Of a stretch of 64,000 nt of DNA, positions 1 through 8,500 are shown piece after piece. Below the pieces are notes generated by a model, which worked only from the letters and a program-made list of their open reading frames with translations, did no database searches and had not been told where the DNA came from. The stretch lies in the NCBI RefSeq assembly GCF_003259365.1, contig NZ_QLLY01000007.1, forward strand, positions 1 to 64,000. Reading direction: 5' to 3'. Each line of letters begins with the position of its first letter. Within the stretch, counting starts at the first letter, position 1. This DNA is from Streptomyces sp. PsTaAH-137. GTDB taxonomy: Bacteria; Actinomycetota; Actinomycetes; Streptomycetales; Streptomycetaceae. Made by a program: the position numbers and the translations under genes.

Positions 1-1
1 A

Positions 2-313
2 GGGATCCCACCGATCCGCTCGCGCCGCGGACCGCGGCGCCGCAAGCCCGCGAAGCTCCACGCGGACAAGGGCTACGACTACTCCCACCTGCGGCGATGG
101 TTACGTCAGCGTGGCATTCAGCAACGCATCGCACGCAAGGGAATCGAGTCATCACAGCGACTGGGACGCCACCGCTGGACCGTCGAACGCACCATGTCGT
201 GGCTCGCCGGCTGCCGCCGTCTCCACCGCCGCTACGAGCGCAAAGCCGAGCACTTCCTCGGCTTCACGAGCATCGCCTGCACCCTCATCTGTTACCGCAG
301 ACTCGCCAAATGA
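2..313 (+). CDS. IS5-family transposase, C-terminal part (cut by window edge)
   Basis: The open frame enters from the left edge and ends at TGA 311-313, giving about 103 residues. It reads like the C-terminal third of an IS5/IS4-type DDE transposase: a second-Asp motif HADKGYDY near residue 21 and the glutamate motif VERTMSWL near residue 61, followed by an arginine-rich tail. The protein would cut and rejoin the ends of its own insertion element. The rest lies outside the window, so intactness cannot be judged. It differs from the transposase at 5122-5877, so two IS types are present here. Confidence 0.75.
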   Translation, partial: GIPPIRSRRGPRRRKPAKLHADKGYDYSHLRRWLRQRGIQQRIARKGIESSQRLGRHRWTVERTMSWLAGCRRLHRRYERKAEHFLGFTSIACTLICYRRLAK

Positions 314-322
314 GATGACGTC

Positions 323-763
323 TTACAAGGCGTCCATGGTTGTCGGCCCGGCCGCGCATCGCCCGACCGGCGTCACAACGTAGACGATGTCGCGGATACC
401 GATCGTTCCCTTCCCGGGCTCGGGGTCGATGAACGGGCAGATGGATTCCACCCCGTCCACAACAACCCGATAGGTCACCGGCCAGGCACGCTTCTCGTCC
501 CACCCCAAATAGGCGCCGCCGGATCCCGGACCCGGGTCTCCGACCACCCGCACACCGTCCTTGCCGCACGGCGGGCATCCGACGATCAGGGCGTCCGACG
601 CCGACGTGTTGACCAACCGCACCGCCAGCCCCTCGTGCTCAGGACTGGAGCCGAAAGTACCGCACCCCGCCATCGCCAGGACCGCGGTGACCGATGCGAC
701 GCTCAACACCACTGGCGTTCGCCGTACGACGCTCAGGGGCGACGCCGCACCCTCACGCCCCAC
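323..763 (-). CDS. Putative lipoprotein, function unknown
   Basis: About 146 residues. A positively charged N-terminus is followed by a hydrophobic stretch ending in a lipobox (LAMAGC), so the mature protein is probably lipid-anchored on the outer face of the membrane. The mature part holds four or five cysteines (for example GCPPCGKDG and SICPF) that could form disulphides, and no family I recognise. I chose the GTG at 763 because GAGAG lies about 8 bases upstream; an in-frame TTG at 778 would add five residues. It lies tail to tail with the truncated transposase. Confidence 0.55.
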   Translation of the reverse strand: MGREGAASPLSVVRRTPVVLSVASVTAVLAMAGCGTFGSSPEHEGLAVRLVNTSASDALIVGCPPCGKDGVRVVGDPGPGSGGAYLGWDEKRAWPVTYRVVVDGVESICPFIDPEPGKGTIGIRDIVYVVTPVGRCAAGPTTMDAL

Positions 764-990
764 TAGAGAAACTCTCAACTTCGGACACCCCCGCGATCAC
801 AAAAATGAACCCAGATCATCGCAGGTCAGAGCCACGCCATACAACGCCCCCAATCGAGCACCGTCCTGCCTGTCCGTCCCTGCACATGCGCAGAGACGCG
901 CAAGCGTCAACTGGCGCCCTGAGCAGAGCAGCTCCAAGCCCCCCACCGGTGGCCGGCGGCAGGTCTCGTCGGGCTGGTTGGGCCGAGCGT

Positions 991-1659
991 TCACACAGCC
1001 GTCGCCGCGCCAAGGTAAGGGGCGAAATGCTCGGCTACCTCTGCCGCCACAGCCACCGCGTCGAGCGTCCCGTCGACTTCGATGACCCGGATGCCCAGAC
1101 GACGGGCGTTCTGGGCTGCGTCCTCGGCGACCAGCCGGTCACGGGCGACACGGTTGGCCTGGGCGCGGGCCGGATCGGTGACAGGGACGTTGAGAGTTCC
1201 CGCGCGTGCGAGGTTGAGGAGTTGGTGCCTACGGAAGTCCTCGGTGGGGACGAGGACGATCATTCGCCGGAGTGAGTCGAGCAGCGGCGCGACCAGCTCC
1301 GGTCGCAGCCCCCACCCCTCAGCGATCGCAGGCCGGCCGGTGAACAGTGCGCGCAGGTCGTCCAACACCCACTCGAAGCGGACCGGGAAGCCGGCCAGCG
1401 TCTCGGCAGCCATCTCCTCCGGGCCCTGGCTCACCCAGACACGGTCGGGGGCGGGATCCTCCACGGGCTCACCCAGGGCGACACGACGGGCAATACGGCG
1501 ATCCTGATGGCCACGGGCGTCGTGAGAGTCGTAGTGATACACCGTCAATCCGTACTCACCGGCGATGAGTTCGGCGACAGTGGACTTGCCGGACCACTGT
1601 GCACCGCCGATCCACAGCGCGCGCTGCAGGCTGCCATGTGGATCCCAGACGTCTGACAT
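991..1659 (-). CDS. P-loop nucleoside/nucleotide kinase-like protein
   Basis: 222 residues. A Walker A motif (GGAQWSGKST, residues 18-27) sits near the N-terminus, as in small AAA/kinase-like ATPases and uridine-kinase-type proteins. The tail ends in a helix-rich region (VDGTLDAVAVAAEVAEHF), where such proteins often have a conserved D-G-T of the phosphate-binding lid. The substrate is unknown. The ATG at 1659 is chosen over an upstream in-frame start because GGGAGGA lies 5-6 bases before it. A palindrome at 1707-1728 sits about 50 bases upstream and may control it. Confidence 0.65.
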   Translation of the reverse strand: MSDVWDPHGSLQRALWIGGAQWSGKSTVAELIAGEYGLTVYHYDSHDARGHQDRRIARRVALGEPVEDPAPDRVWVSQGPEEMAAETLAGFPVRFEWVLDDLRALFTGRPAIAEGWGLRPELVAPLLDSLRRMIVLVPTEDFRRHQLLNLARAGTLNVPVTDPARAQANRVARDRLVAEDAAQNARRLGIRVIEVDGTLDAVAVAAEVAEHFAPYLGAATAV

Positions 1660-1706
1660 GAGAGTCCTCCCGTTGGAGACCGGCACAGAGCCCCGCTCGG
1701 CAACGA

Positions 1707-1728
1707 TTTTCCTGGTTTGCCAGCAAAA
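1707..1728. promoter_or_regulatory. Palindrome upstream of the P-loop kinase-like gene
   Basis: TTTTCCTGG and CCAGCAAAA are inverted copies (8 of 9 positions pair) around a 4-base spacer. The site is AT-rich against the local background and lies 48-70 bases upstream of the ATG at 1659, which suits an operator or promoter element. No regulator is assigned. Confidence 0.4.
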
Positions 1729-2082
1729 ATTGCAGTCTTGTCTTCGCTGAGCGATTGGCAGAGAGTGGAAAGGGAGGGGTGAATCGTTCCCTTCGCGCGC
1801 TCCTGACCGCAGCCTGACCGGCCGAGTCGTTGATACGGCGCGCCGCTACCAGACCCGCCCGGCCTGGTGGCCGCCCGCGCGCTCTTCGGGATCGGAACCA
1901 GATCGCCTGTTCCGTGCCGCCAGAGTGGAGTCACAGCGAGCGGACTCTCGGTTGCAGATCTACCGCCACCTAGGTTTACACGACCGATTCCGCCTGCCTG
2001 CATGAACGCATCTGGGCCCCCTACCAAGCACGCGTCAGCGTGCGTAGGGTCCCGGGCCATGAACATAAATGGGGAACCCGGG
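1729..2082. other. Gene-free stretch
   Basis: No convincing gene. The plus-strand frame ending near 2006 reads RVESQRADSRLQIYRHLGL before a stop and could be a decayed coding tail, but it has no start and no family match that I recognise. Confidence 0.3.
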
Positions 2083-2319
2083 ATGCCTGACGCCGAGGAC
2101 ATGTACAAGATCGGACCGCTGATCTACAACCAGGGGCACGTGCTGGTGTGGAAGGAGAAGCACGGAGTCCGGGAGGAAGCACTCATGCACGACCGGGCGA
2201 TCGTCGCGGTTCGCACTGGCAGCGCCTACGACGAGGATGGTGAGCAGTTGTTCCGGGCCTGGGTGGACGCGAACGAGCTTCCACAGGTCCTGAGCCAGTG
2301 GGCCAACGTTCTGCGCTGA
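2083..2319 (+). CDS. Small hypothetical protein
   Basis: 78 residues, acidic, soluble, with no signal peptide or membrane segment. The sequence (beginning MPDAEDMYKIGPL) has the balanced composition of a real protein, but I do not recognise a family. ATG 2083 is preceded by GGGGAA at 2071-2076 with about 6 bases spacing. An ATG at 2059 in the same frame is possible and would add eight residues. It faces the pseudogene at 2380-2760. Confidence 0.5.
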   Translation: MPDAEDMYKIGPLIYNQGHVLVWKEKHGVREEALMHDRAIVAVRTGSAYDEDGEQLFRAWVDANELPQVLSQWANVLR

Positions 2320-2379
2320 CTGTCCGTCGCAGATCTGACGTCGCTTTCATCGCAGTCGAGAGCGGAGCGCGCGGAGCCT

Positions 2380-2760
2380 TCAGGGACGTACGGCGGTGAA
2401 AAGTAGCCGGAGCGTGGCGTCGTTGAGCAGGGCGCCCCGCAGATCGGGGTCAGCCATGTGCGCCTGGGCCATGCCCGCTCTCGCGAGCAGAGCGTGGCGC
2501 AGGTCGGCCTCGGTGAAGACGGCGCCGCTGACGTCGGCCCGGACAGCTGCCCTGCGGCAACGGCGTACTGGACTGAGGCATTCGAGCGAACTACGAGTTC
2601 GCGTCGTTTCTGCAAGCCTGCCTGGGACAACCGGACGGGCGGGTTCGGCAGTGAGCCCAAGGCGAACCTCACGCCCTCGGCGAGGGGTTCGCCGCATTCC
2701 TGTGTGATCGGCCGGCCCCAGGGTTCGAGGACTGGGGCCGGCCGGTGATCGGCAGTGCAC
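2380..2760 (-). pseudogene. Frameshifted pentapeptide-repeat protein remnant
   Basis: The last 50 or so codons (stop at 2380) show A(D/N)LxxA periodicity, for example SGAVFTEADLRHALL and DPDLRGALLNDATL, typical of a pentapeptide-repeat beta-helix. The N-terminal side continues in a different frame (pieces such as ECGEPLAEGVRFALG and LQKRRELVVRSN), so at least one frameshift separates the two parts and no intact start is present. I read this as a decayed gene whose function cannot be assigned. Confidence 0.4.
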
Positions 2761-3175
2761 CCCGCCGTTCCGACCACTGCAACGAGCGGCCGAAGGGCGC
2801 GACACGTTCCGCCGGACTGCGCGTTGGCGCAGATACAGGAGTGGGCCCGGCGACTGTGACGGCGCCGGGCCCCGGTGTCATCACCAGCGGAGCGTCGATC
2901 GCGCTCAAGAGCGAGGAGGCGGAGAAGAGCGGCTGCATCTGCTGACGGGTCGACGCATGGTGTGTGCCCTGACGCGGGTGGTCGGGAGAGGCAGCCGCGA
3001 CGTCGCCTCGAACGCAGGAAATGCCGTTCTCTGATCTCGTCGACTGCATCCGCGGTGCACGTACGAGCCTGGGCGGGTCTACCCGACAGGAAGGGCGCGC
3101 CCGGCCTCGTACGCAAGCCACCTCACGGGTCTGCGGTCGGAGGCCGTTGCGCGGAGGCGGGTGGTGCCGGCAGTG
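2761..3175. other. Gene-free stretch
   Basis: Several long frames are open on both strands, as expected at this GC content, but none has a plausible start with a ribosome binding site or a recognisable domain. It may contain more of the decayed gene that ends at 2380. Confidence 0.3.
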
Positions 3176-3436
3176 TCACGCCCCTTGCGGGTGGCCTCCG
3201 TCTCCTTCGGCAACGAGGCGTTCGCTCCCGGGATTCTCGTCTGCTTCGGCGATGGTGACATCGATCTGGCCGTCGCCGGTGGTGTCGAACTGGTACAGGT
3301 CGGCTTTGCCGTCACCGGTGGTGTCGATCATCCAGACGTCGGGCTTCCCATCTCCGTTCGCGTCGGCGCTGAGGACGACATGATGCTCGTCGCCTTGGGT
3401 CTCGATCACTTCACCGGGGGTGCTTGTGATGTCCAT
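3176..3436 (-). CDS. Small acidic protein with Ca-binding-like DxDGDG repeats
   Basis: 86 residues. Three tandem copies of an aspartate-rich loop occur at roughly residues 25-61 (DANGDGKPDVW, DTTGDGKADLY, DTTGDGQIDVT), resembling EF-hand, dockerin or thrombospondin type 3 loops that bind calcium. There is no signal peptide. The start is taken at ATG 3436; the upstream open frame lacks protein-like composition. The nearest purine-rich motif (AAGGGGG) is about 12 bases upstream, which is long, so the start is uncertain. Calcium binding is inference from the loop pattern. Confidence 0.55.
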   Translation of the reverse strand: MDITSTPGEVIETQGDEHHVVLSADANGDGKPDVWMIDTTGDGKADLYQFDTTGDGQIDVTIAEADENPGSERLVAEGDGGHPQGA

Positions 3437-3809
3437 GGCGCCCAGTTGCCCCCTTGCCGAGAGGTGAAACGAGCACAATCCTGGGACGGGCCTGCTGCCG
3501 AGGCTGCGGTACTGCTCGCTCCGGCATCCCGGTGCGCGGATGGATCTGTGTCCGTAGTCCCACAGTCGGGCGGCGTCGGCGATGACGGCATCGACTACGG
3601 AGTCTCCAGGGCTCGATTGCGCCGCGCCAGTTACAGAACAGGGCGAGGAGGACAGCTTCGGCATGAGCCACGAGAACCAGGGCCCCAAGTGTGGTGGCTC
3701 ACCTGCCTTTACAGCCGCCGGTCGGACCCTGCCACAACTGTGACTGCTGGAGCATCTCGGTCCCCTCTGCCACAGTGACCCGATTCGGGCCTACGGCACA
3801 CGGTACGGA
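3437..3809. other. Gene-free stretch
   Basis: No gene supported. The open frames here are GC-bias frames without start signals or domains. Confidence 0.3.
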
Positions 3810-4298
3810 TCAGAGGGCGGCGAGACTCGCCCGGGCCGCTGCCATGAAAGCGCTTTTGTGCCCTTCGACATGGTCGTTGACCTCGGCGTCGCCGATCTCG
3901 CGCCACACCGCTTGGTTCAGTGCCCGCGCATACGCCTGCACGGGGCCGTGGAGACTGGCGTGACACAGGAGCACCAGGTGCCGCTCGGCGACCCACAGTC
4001 TGCCCATGGCCGCCGAGGCGACGGCGTGCCATCCTTCGTCCTCACTCCCGTTCTCGCCTTCGCCCCACCTCTCTGGGCGTCGATACGCAACACCTTCGGC
4101 GTCCTGCACACAGGCCAGAAAGTCCTTGATCGCCTGCAATTGCTCAGCCCGTCGGCTCTCACGCCCGGCCTGAACCTGCCGACGTTCCTCCAGCCGTTCA
4201 GCAGACCGCTGAGTGGCGCGCTGGGACAGAGCCGTCAGACCTCCGCCGAGCACGACACCGAGGAGAGAGAACAACGGCGCCCACACCTCTGCCGTCAC
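3810..4298 (-). CDS. Hypothetical protein with one N-terminal membrane helix
   Basis: 162 residues. One hydrophobic helix at about residues 5-25 (FSLLGVVLGGGLTALS) is followed by a charged, probably coiled-coil stretch (RLEERRQVQAGRESRRAEQLQ) and a helical cytoplasmic domain. This layout is frequent in Streptomyces proteins of unknown role. The start is GTG 4298. The stop lies 11 bases before the neighbouring lipoprotein stop, and both genes run in the same direction, so they may be cotranscribed. Confidence 0.6.
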   Translation of the reverse strand: MTAEVWAPLFSLLGVVLGGGLTALSQRATQRSAERLEERRQVQAGRESRRAEQLQAIKDFLACVQDAEGVAYRRPERWGEGENGSEDEGWHAVASAAMGRLWVAERHLVLLCHASLHGPVQAYARALNQAVWREIGDAEVNDHVEGHKSAFMAAARASLAAL

Positions 4299-4309
4299 AA
4301 GCCAGCCCC

Positions 4310-4888
4310 CTAACAGGCGTCGTCCGCGTGCTCGCGGAACTGTTCACGGTTCATGACCTTGCCATCGACCCACCACCGTCCAGGGACCAGACGCTCGACC
4401 TCGGCGGCTTTGAAACGGGCGACGCCTCGGTACTCGACCACGATGTCCCCGTGTTCCGGCGATTCCCTGCCGACCACGAATTCCACTGCGTAGAACCCGG
4501 CGGCCGACAAGGTTGTGGCTGGGCGGGCAGCGCCTCGCCAGTTCCTGGGCGGCTGGTAGACACCGATCTCCTGTTCGCCCGTGACCGAGTCGGGTGGCCG
4601 CACCGACCATCCCTCCAGGACACCAGGATCGGAATGCCCGGACTCCTCGGCGACGTGCCGGATGCTGACCTTTGCCATATGGGCACCATCCGCGCAGGGC
4701 CGCAGCACGGCCCGCAGATCGCCGTCAGTTCCCCTCCCGACCGCCACCAGCGAACGTTCCGGCGGAGTACAGCCCACCGCCAACGCCGCCAGTACGGCCG
4801 CCACGCCGGCATTTCGAAGCACGCGCACCGCCCCCGTCCTACGCCCCTCTACGCGTGTCGCCCCCACACTCTTCTCCCTACTGTGCAT
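4310..4888 (-). CDS. Putative lipoprotein, function unknown
   Basis: 192 residues from ATG 4888. An arginine-rich N-region leads to a hydrophobic core and lipobox LAVGC near residues 37-41, so it is probably exported and lipid-modified. The mature domain is about 150 residues with two further cysteines (PCADG and the C-terminal DDAC). No family is recognised. An in-frame TTG at 4924 would lengthen it by 12 residues but lacks a binding site. It lies 11 bases upstream of the 3810-4298 gene. Confidence 0.6.
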   Translation of the reverse strand: MHSREKSVGATRVEGRRTGAVRVLRNAGVAAVLAALAVGCTPPERSLVAVGRGTDGDLRAVLRPCADGAHMAKVSIRHVAEESGHSDPGVLEGWSVRPPDSVTGEQEIGVYQPPRNWRGAARPATTLSAAGFYAVEFVVGRESPEHGDIVVEYRGVARFKAAEVERLVPGRWWVDGKVMNREQFREHADDAC

Positions 4889-4927
4889 CCCAGACGAATC
4901 CGTCTCCGGGCTGGAGGGAGTCAATAG

Positions 4928-5060
4928 TCAATCCTTCACGTATCCGCTGTAGATGAACCCGGCCCTGTGGTCGATGCGTTGTCGAGGTTGTTCGTCGTCG
5001 CGTACCAGGAGCCTCTTCCAACCTGATGAGTCTGACCGCGAGTTGGACTGCTCTGCATAA
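4928..5060 (-). pseudogene. C-terminal remnant of a secreted-type protein next to an IS
   Basis: Two overlapping minus-strand frames together give a protein-like tail: one reads GRGSWYATTNNLDNAST and the other, shifted by one base near GGCCGGG, reads GFIYSGYVKD before the stop at 4928. The style resembles the end of a small secreted SH3-like protein. The N-terminal part would lie beyond the transposase gene at 5122, so the gene was probably broken by IS insertion and then frameshifted. Confidence 0.3.
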
Positions 5061-5121
5061 CGACGAAGCTGCTGGTAGACGGGTTGTCGACCAAGATCAA
5101 CCGTCGCTCTAGGAGCTCCGC

Positions 5122-5877
5122 GTGCTTGTCTATCCGTCGTCGATCGACCTGTCCAGTCGCACCCTGCGGTGCCTGGCGGGACACCTCGCCACCCGCCGAG
5201 GCGAGATCGGCACCCGGTGGCGGAGGCTGACCGCCGGACGGCAGGCCCTCCTCGCCCTGGCGTATCTGCGGTGCGGTGACACCTACGCCCAACTCGCCGC
5301 CGGATTCGGTGTCGGCATCGCCACCGCATACCGCTACATACGCGAGGCCGTCGATGTCCTGTCCATGCTCGCGCCCACCCTGGACGAGGCGATGTGCATC
5401 GCACGGGCCAAGGCGTTCGTGATCCTGGATGGCACCCTGCTACCAATCGACCGGATCGCCGCCGACACCCCGTACTACTCGGGCAAACACAAGCGGCACG
5501 GCATGAATGTCCAGGTTCTCGCCGATCCCTTCGGGCGGCTGCTGTGGGCGTCGCCCGCCCTTCCCGGCTCCACGCACGACCTGACCGCCGCACGCATCCA
5601 CGGGATCGTCGACGCGCTCGCCGACGTCAACCTCAAGGCTTACGCCGACAAGGCGTATCAGGGTGCCGGCCGCTCCGTCCGGGTCCCCTTCCGGGGCCGT
5701 CGCCTCAAGCGATGGCAGCGACGGCACAACAGCACGCACGCCAAGATCCGTTGCCTCGGCGAACAGGCCATGGCCACCCTCAAGGGCTGGCGCCTGCTGC
5801 GGAAGCTCCGCTGCAGCACCAACCGCATCACCGCGATCGTCCAAGCCGTACTCGTCCTCCACCACGCGTCAGCGTGA
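5122..5877 (+). CDS. IS5-group DDE transposase, apparently complete
   Basis: 251 residues. An N-terminal helix-turn-helix-like region (AAGFGVGIATAYRYI, about residues 60-74) precedes a DDE_Tnp_4-like domain: first Asp in VILDGTLLP, second in AYADKAY after GSTHDL, and glutamate in CLGEQAM. Start GTG 5122 has AGGAG at 5111-5115, 6 bases away. It would move its own element. I could not define terminal inverted repeats with confidence; AACGACGAAG occurs once on each side (about 5058 and 5934) as a direct copy. Flanking broken pieces at 4928 and 6004 suggest a hot spot for insertion. Confidence 0.85.
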   Translation: MLVYPSSIDLSSRTLRCLAGHLATRRGEIGTRWRRLTAGRQALLALAYLRCGDTYAQLAAGFGVGIATAYRYIREAVDVLSMLAPTLDEAMCIARAKAFVILDGTLLPIDRIAADTPYYSGKHKRHGMNVQVLADPFGRLLWASPALPGSTHDLTAARIHGIVDALADVNLKAYADKAYQGAGRSVRVPFRGRRLKRWQRRHNSTHAKIRCLGEQAMATLKGWRLLRKLRCSTNRITAIVQAVLVLHHASA

Positions 5878-6003
5878 GGATGGAAAAGGCTCCAGATGTT
5901 GTTGTACTTGTTGATGCAACGCCAATACGTGTGAACGACGAAGTTCGCAACAAGCACTCGGGCCGCTACCGAGGCCCTTTTGTCGGTCAGAGCTCCTCGC
6001 CAA

Positions 6004-6054
6004 GGCGATCACGCCATCGCCTGGAAGTACCGGACGGGCTCTCCGTGGGTGGGT
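6004..6054 (+). mobile_element. Short IS5-type transposase fragment
   Basis: Seventeen codons read GDHAIAWKYRTGSPWV, matching the N-terminal signature of IS5/IS1647-type transposases, which usually run Y-R-T-G-x-P-W-R-D-L-P. No further transposase sequence follows in this frame. I read it as a relic of an element different from the one at 5122-5877. Confidence 0.4.
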
Positions 6055-6202
6055 GGACTGTCCATCGCCGTCCGCATTGCCGACCGCGCCCACACCACCC
6101 GCAGCCGATACCGTCCGAACCGGCCCAGCACAGCCCGGCCGTCATCGCTCTCGCGCACACGCTCTACGAGGCACTCGGACTCAACGCGGCCGGGCGCTCC
6201 GG

Positions 6203-6961
6203 TCAACCGCCGTTTCTGAGGCGCAGGTCCCGGTGCAGGAGGTACGCCGTCGCCACGGTGACCGGCCCGCACACCGCGGGCCCGACCTGCCACGGCAGCC
6301 CCGTCCACACGGACAGCAGGCCCACCCCGACACAGCCGACCACCGAGACGAGCAGCAGCGTCTTGCCGAAGGGGCGCCACACGAAGAGCCCCGGATCGCG
6401 TGGTCTGAGGAGCAGGACCACGCTGAAGACCAGTGCCTGCACGGCCAGGAGTGCGGCGAGGGTTCCCGCGGCGGCGATCGGCTGGGGCTCGTCGCGCGGG
6501 GCGTCGGAGGAGTCTTGCCGGGAGCCGGCATAAGCGACCTCGACGACCGTGCCGCGCCAGAGGGTCGCGGTGACCTGGTCGCCCTCGCCGAGTGCCTCCA
6601 GTACAGGCCCCGGGTCGCCGAACGGCACGGTCGTCGTCCCGTACGGCGCGGGGCCACGCAAGGTGGCACGCAGGTGTCTGACGCGGGTGTCGGTGCCCTC
6701 GACGGTGAACGTGACCTCCCGCAGGCACTCCTCCCCCGTCCCGGTGGCCGTGCGCTCCGAACACTCCACGGCCGCGCGGTAGTCCCGGTAAAGACCGCGC
6801 TCGTCCGGCAGCCACCAAGCGAAAACCGCATAGCAGGCGCATGAGGAGAGGAGCGCCGCAACGATCAGCAACGCGCCCCGGAGCAGGTTCCGGCCCGGTC
6901 CCGGCACGGCCGCCTGCGCCTCGTCACCGCACGCCGTGCGCGCTCTCACCCTGGCCATCAT
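6203..6961 (-). CDS. Integral membrane protein of unknown function
   Basis: 252 residues. One transmembrane helix lies near residues 28-50 (LLIVAALLSSCACYAVFAWWL), then an extracytoplasmic domain of about 110 residues containing two cysteines (ECSERT, EECLRE), and three further helices in the last third (for example LLAVQALVFSVVLLL). This is a common layout among uncharacterised Streptomyces membrane proteins, and no catalytic motif is seen. The start is the ATG at 6961. An adjacent second ATG one codon on is equally possible. Confidence 0.65.
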   Translation of the reverse strand: MMARVRARTACGDEAQAAVPGPGRNLLRGALLIVAALLSSCACYAVFAWWLPDERGLYRDYRAAVECSERTATGTGEECLREVTFTVEGTDTRVRHLRATLRGPAPYGTTTVPFGDPGPVLEALGEGDQVTATLWRGTVVEVAYAGSRQDSSDAPRDEPQPIAAAGTLAALLAVQALVFSVVLLLRPRDPGLFVWRPFGKTLLLVSVVGCVGVGLLSVWTGLPWQVGPAVCGPVTVATAYLLHRDLRLRNGG

Positions 6962-7090
6962 CGATCCCCCGCCCGCCGGCCCGCGCCGGACATGGTCAAC
7001 GACACCAGTCTCACCGGGCCCTCAGACGCCGGACCAGGTGATCGGTCAGCAGCGAAAGAGCACCTCTCACTGCCGGGTTCCCACTCCTCG

Positions 7091-7585
7091 CTATGAGACC
7101 GACGAGCGCGGCTCTCCGCTGCCGACGTGGCGATGGTCGCGGCTGGCCCTGGCCGTGTTGCGGATCCGCTTGGTGCGGCCGGCATCGGCGAGGATCTCGA
7201 CGGCCTCGGTGTCCGTCCCGGCGGCGGTCTTGAGCTGGAGCCAGTTGGACGACGCGAGCAGGGCGTCCGGCTGCCAGGGCAGCTTGAGTGTGACAGCGCG
7301 GAGGAGCGCCCACTCTCGCAGGCGCTGAGCCAGGAAGGGGTTGCCGATCGTTGCCCCGGCCATCGCGTGTGCCCACTCCTCGTAGGCGTAGCCGGCGTAG
7401 AGGCAGGTGGCTCGACGGTCCACGTACCGCACCACGGCGGACTGGGCCATCGCCTCGTCCGGATCGGTGAGCACGCGACTGACCAGATAGGCCGCGTCCG
7501 CGTCGGCGACCTGGTGCAGCTGGTCGAGATAGGCCACGAAGCGGACGTGCTCGTCCGGGTTCTGCAGGATGTCGTGGACGTCCAT
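7091..7585 (-). CDS. Conserved hypothetical protein
   Basis: 164 residues, soluble, largely helical, with no signal or membrane segment. It begins MDVHDILQNPDEHV and has an aromatic-rich core (YAGYAYEEWAHAMAG). ATG 7585 has GAGGAG 8 bases upstream. I do not recognise the family. The 130-base stretch upstream carries an open frame on the same strand (reading AESAQARWCAIAG) that runs out of frame into this gene. It may be a decayed upstream gene. Confidence 0.6.
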   Translation of the reverse strand: MDVHDILQNPDEHVRFVAYLDQLHQVADADAAYLVSRVLTDPDEAMAQSAVVRYVDRRATCLYAGYAYEEWAHAMAGATIGNPFLAQRLREWALLRAVTLKLPWQPDALLASSNWLQLKTAAGTDTEAVEILADAGRTKRIRNTARASRDHRHVGSGEPRSSVS

Positions 7586-7751
7586 ACAACCCGCTCCTCA
7601 CTCACGACCAGGACACCGTTGTCGAAGCGTACGCTCGCACGGACCAGGTCAGCGCCGGCAATCGCGCACCAGCGGGCCTGGGCGGACTCGGCCCGCCAGA
7701 ACACCACCGTGAGCGCGGCCTCCGGGCCGCCCGCCCCGTGGCCTGGAACTC

Positions 7752-8435
7752 TTAACGAAAAGCTCTCGCGGTCTCTTCTGGATCCTCGCGTCTCGGTCCG
7801 GCGGCGTAAGCCAGGGGTGGTGCGATTGCTTGGGCATCGGCCCCCTCACCAACCCAGAGCCCGATGAACAGCGCGGCGGTCGCTTCCAGGAGTCCAGCTC
7901 GTTCGAGACCGCCGCCGGCCAGAGGCTCGCAGCCGACATCCCGCACCAACTGGTGTACGAGCGCGAGCGCCGCTGCGTCGTCTCCACAGACCGGAACTGC
8001 CAGTGGCCGCTCATCGAAGACGGGCGGCGTCATGCGCCACACGTCCTCGTGGCAGAGATTGAACGCCTTGACCACATGAGTTCCCGGGGCCGCCGCAGCC
8101 AGTTGCTGTGCGGCCGAGAGGCCGCTCTGCGTCAGGAGCAAGAAGCCCGTACCGACAGGATTGGAACAGTCGATCAGCACCTTGCCGTCCAGGACTGCCC
8201 GCAGTTCCCGCACCACGCTCGACCCCACACCGAAGGGCAGCGCGGCCAGCACCACCTGACCGAACTCGGCCGCCCCACGCAGACTGGCAGGCTTCGCGCT
8301 GCTCCCCAGGCGCGTCGCGAGCCGCTCCGCCTTGCGCACGTCCCGCCCTCCGACCAGCACGTCGTGCCCGGCCCGCACCCAGTGGGTGGCGAGCGCGTTC
8401 GCCATGTTGCCCGTGCCCAGTACGCCGATTCTCAT
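7752..8435 (-). CDS. NADP oxidoreductase, F420-dependent-type (FNO family)
   Basis: 227 residues. An N-terminal Rossmann motif (GVLGTGNMANALA, residues 4-16) and an NADP-type loop (VGGRDVRKAERLA) match the family of F420H2:NADP oxidoreductases and related NADPH-dependent reductases. Later motifs (DCSNPVG, HVVKAFN) fit the same fold. Known members transfer hydride between F420 and NADP, but many homologues have other substrates, so the reaction is not certain. Start ATG 8435 has GGGAGG about 9 bases upstream. The HxlR regulator at 8501 is divergent across 65 bases and probably controls it. Confidence 0.75.
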   Translation of the reverse strand: MRIGVLGTGNMANALATHWVRAGHDVLVGGRDVRKAERLATRLGSSAKPASLRGAAEFGQVVLAALPFGVGSSVVRELRAVLDGKVLIDCSNPVGTGFLLLTQSGLSAAQQLAAAAPGTHVVKAFNLCHEDVWRMTPPVFDERPLAVPVCGDDAAALALVHQLVRDVGCEPLAGGGLERAGLLEATAALFIGLWVGEGADAQAIAPPLAYAAGPRREDPEETARAFR

Positions 8436-8500
8436 CACGCATTCCCTCCCAGGACCTGCTTGGAGTGATCGCAACGACGCTAGAGCGCCCGTCGGGCACC

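Noticed and set aside
5058..5943. AACGACGAAG copies on both sides of the transposase as target-site duplication
   Set aside because: Ten bases is longer than usual for IS5-type duplications, the copies are not adjacent to clear inverted repeats, and I could not define the ends.
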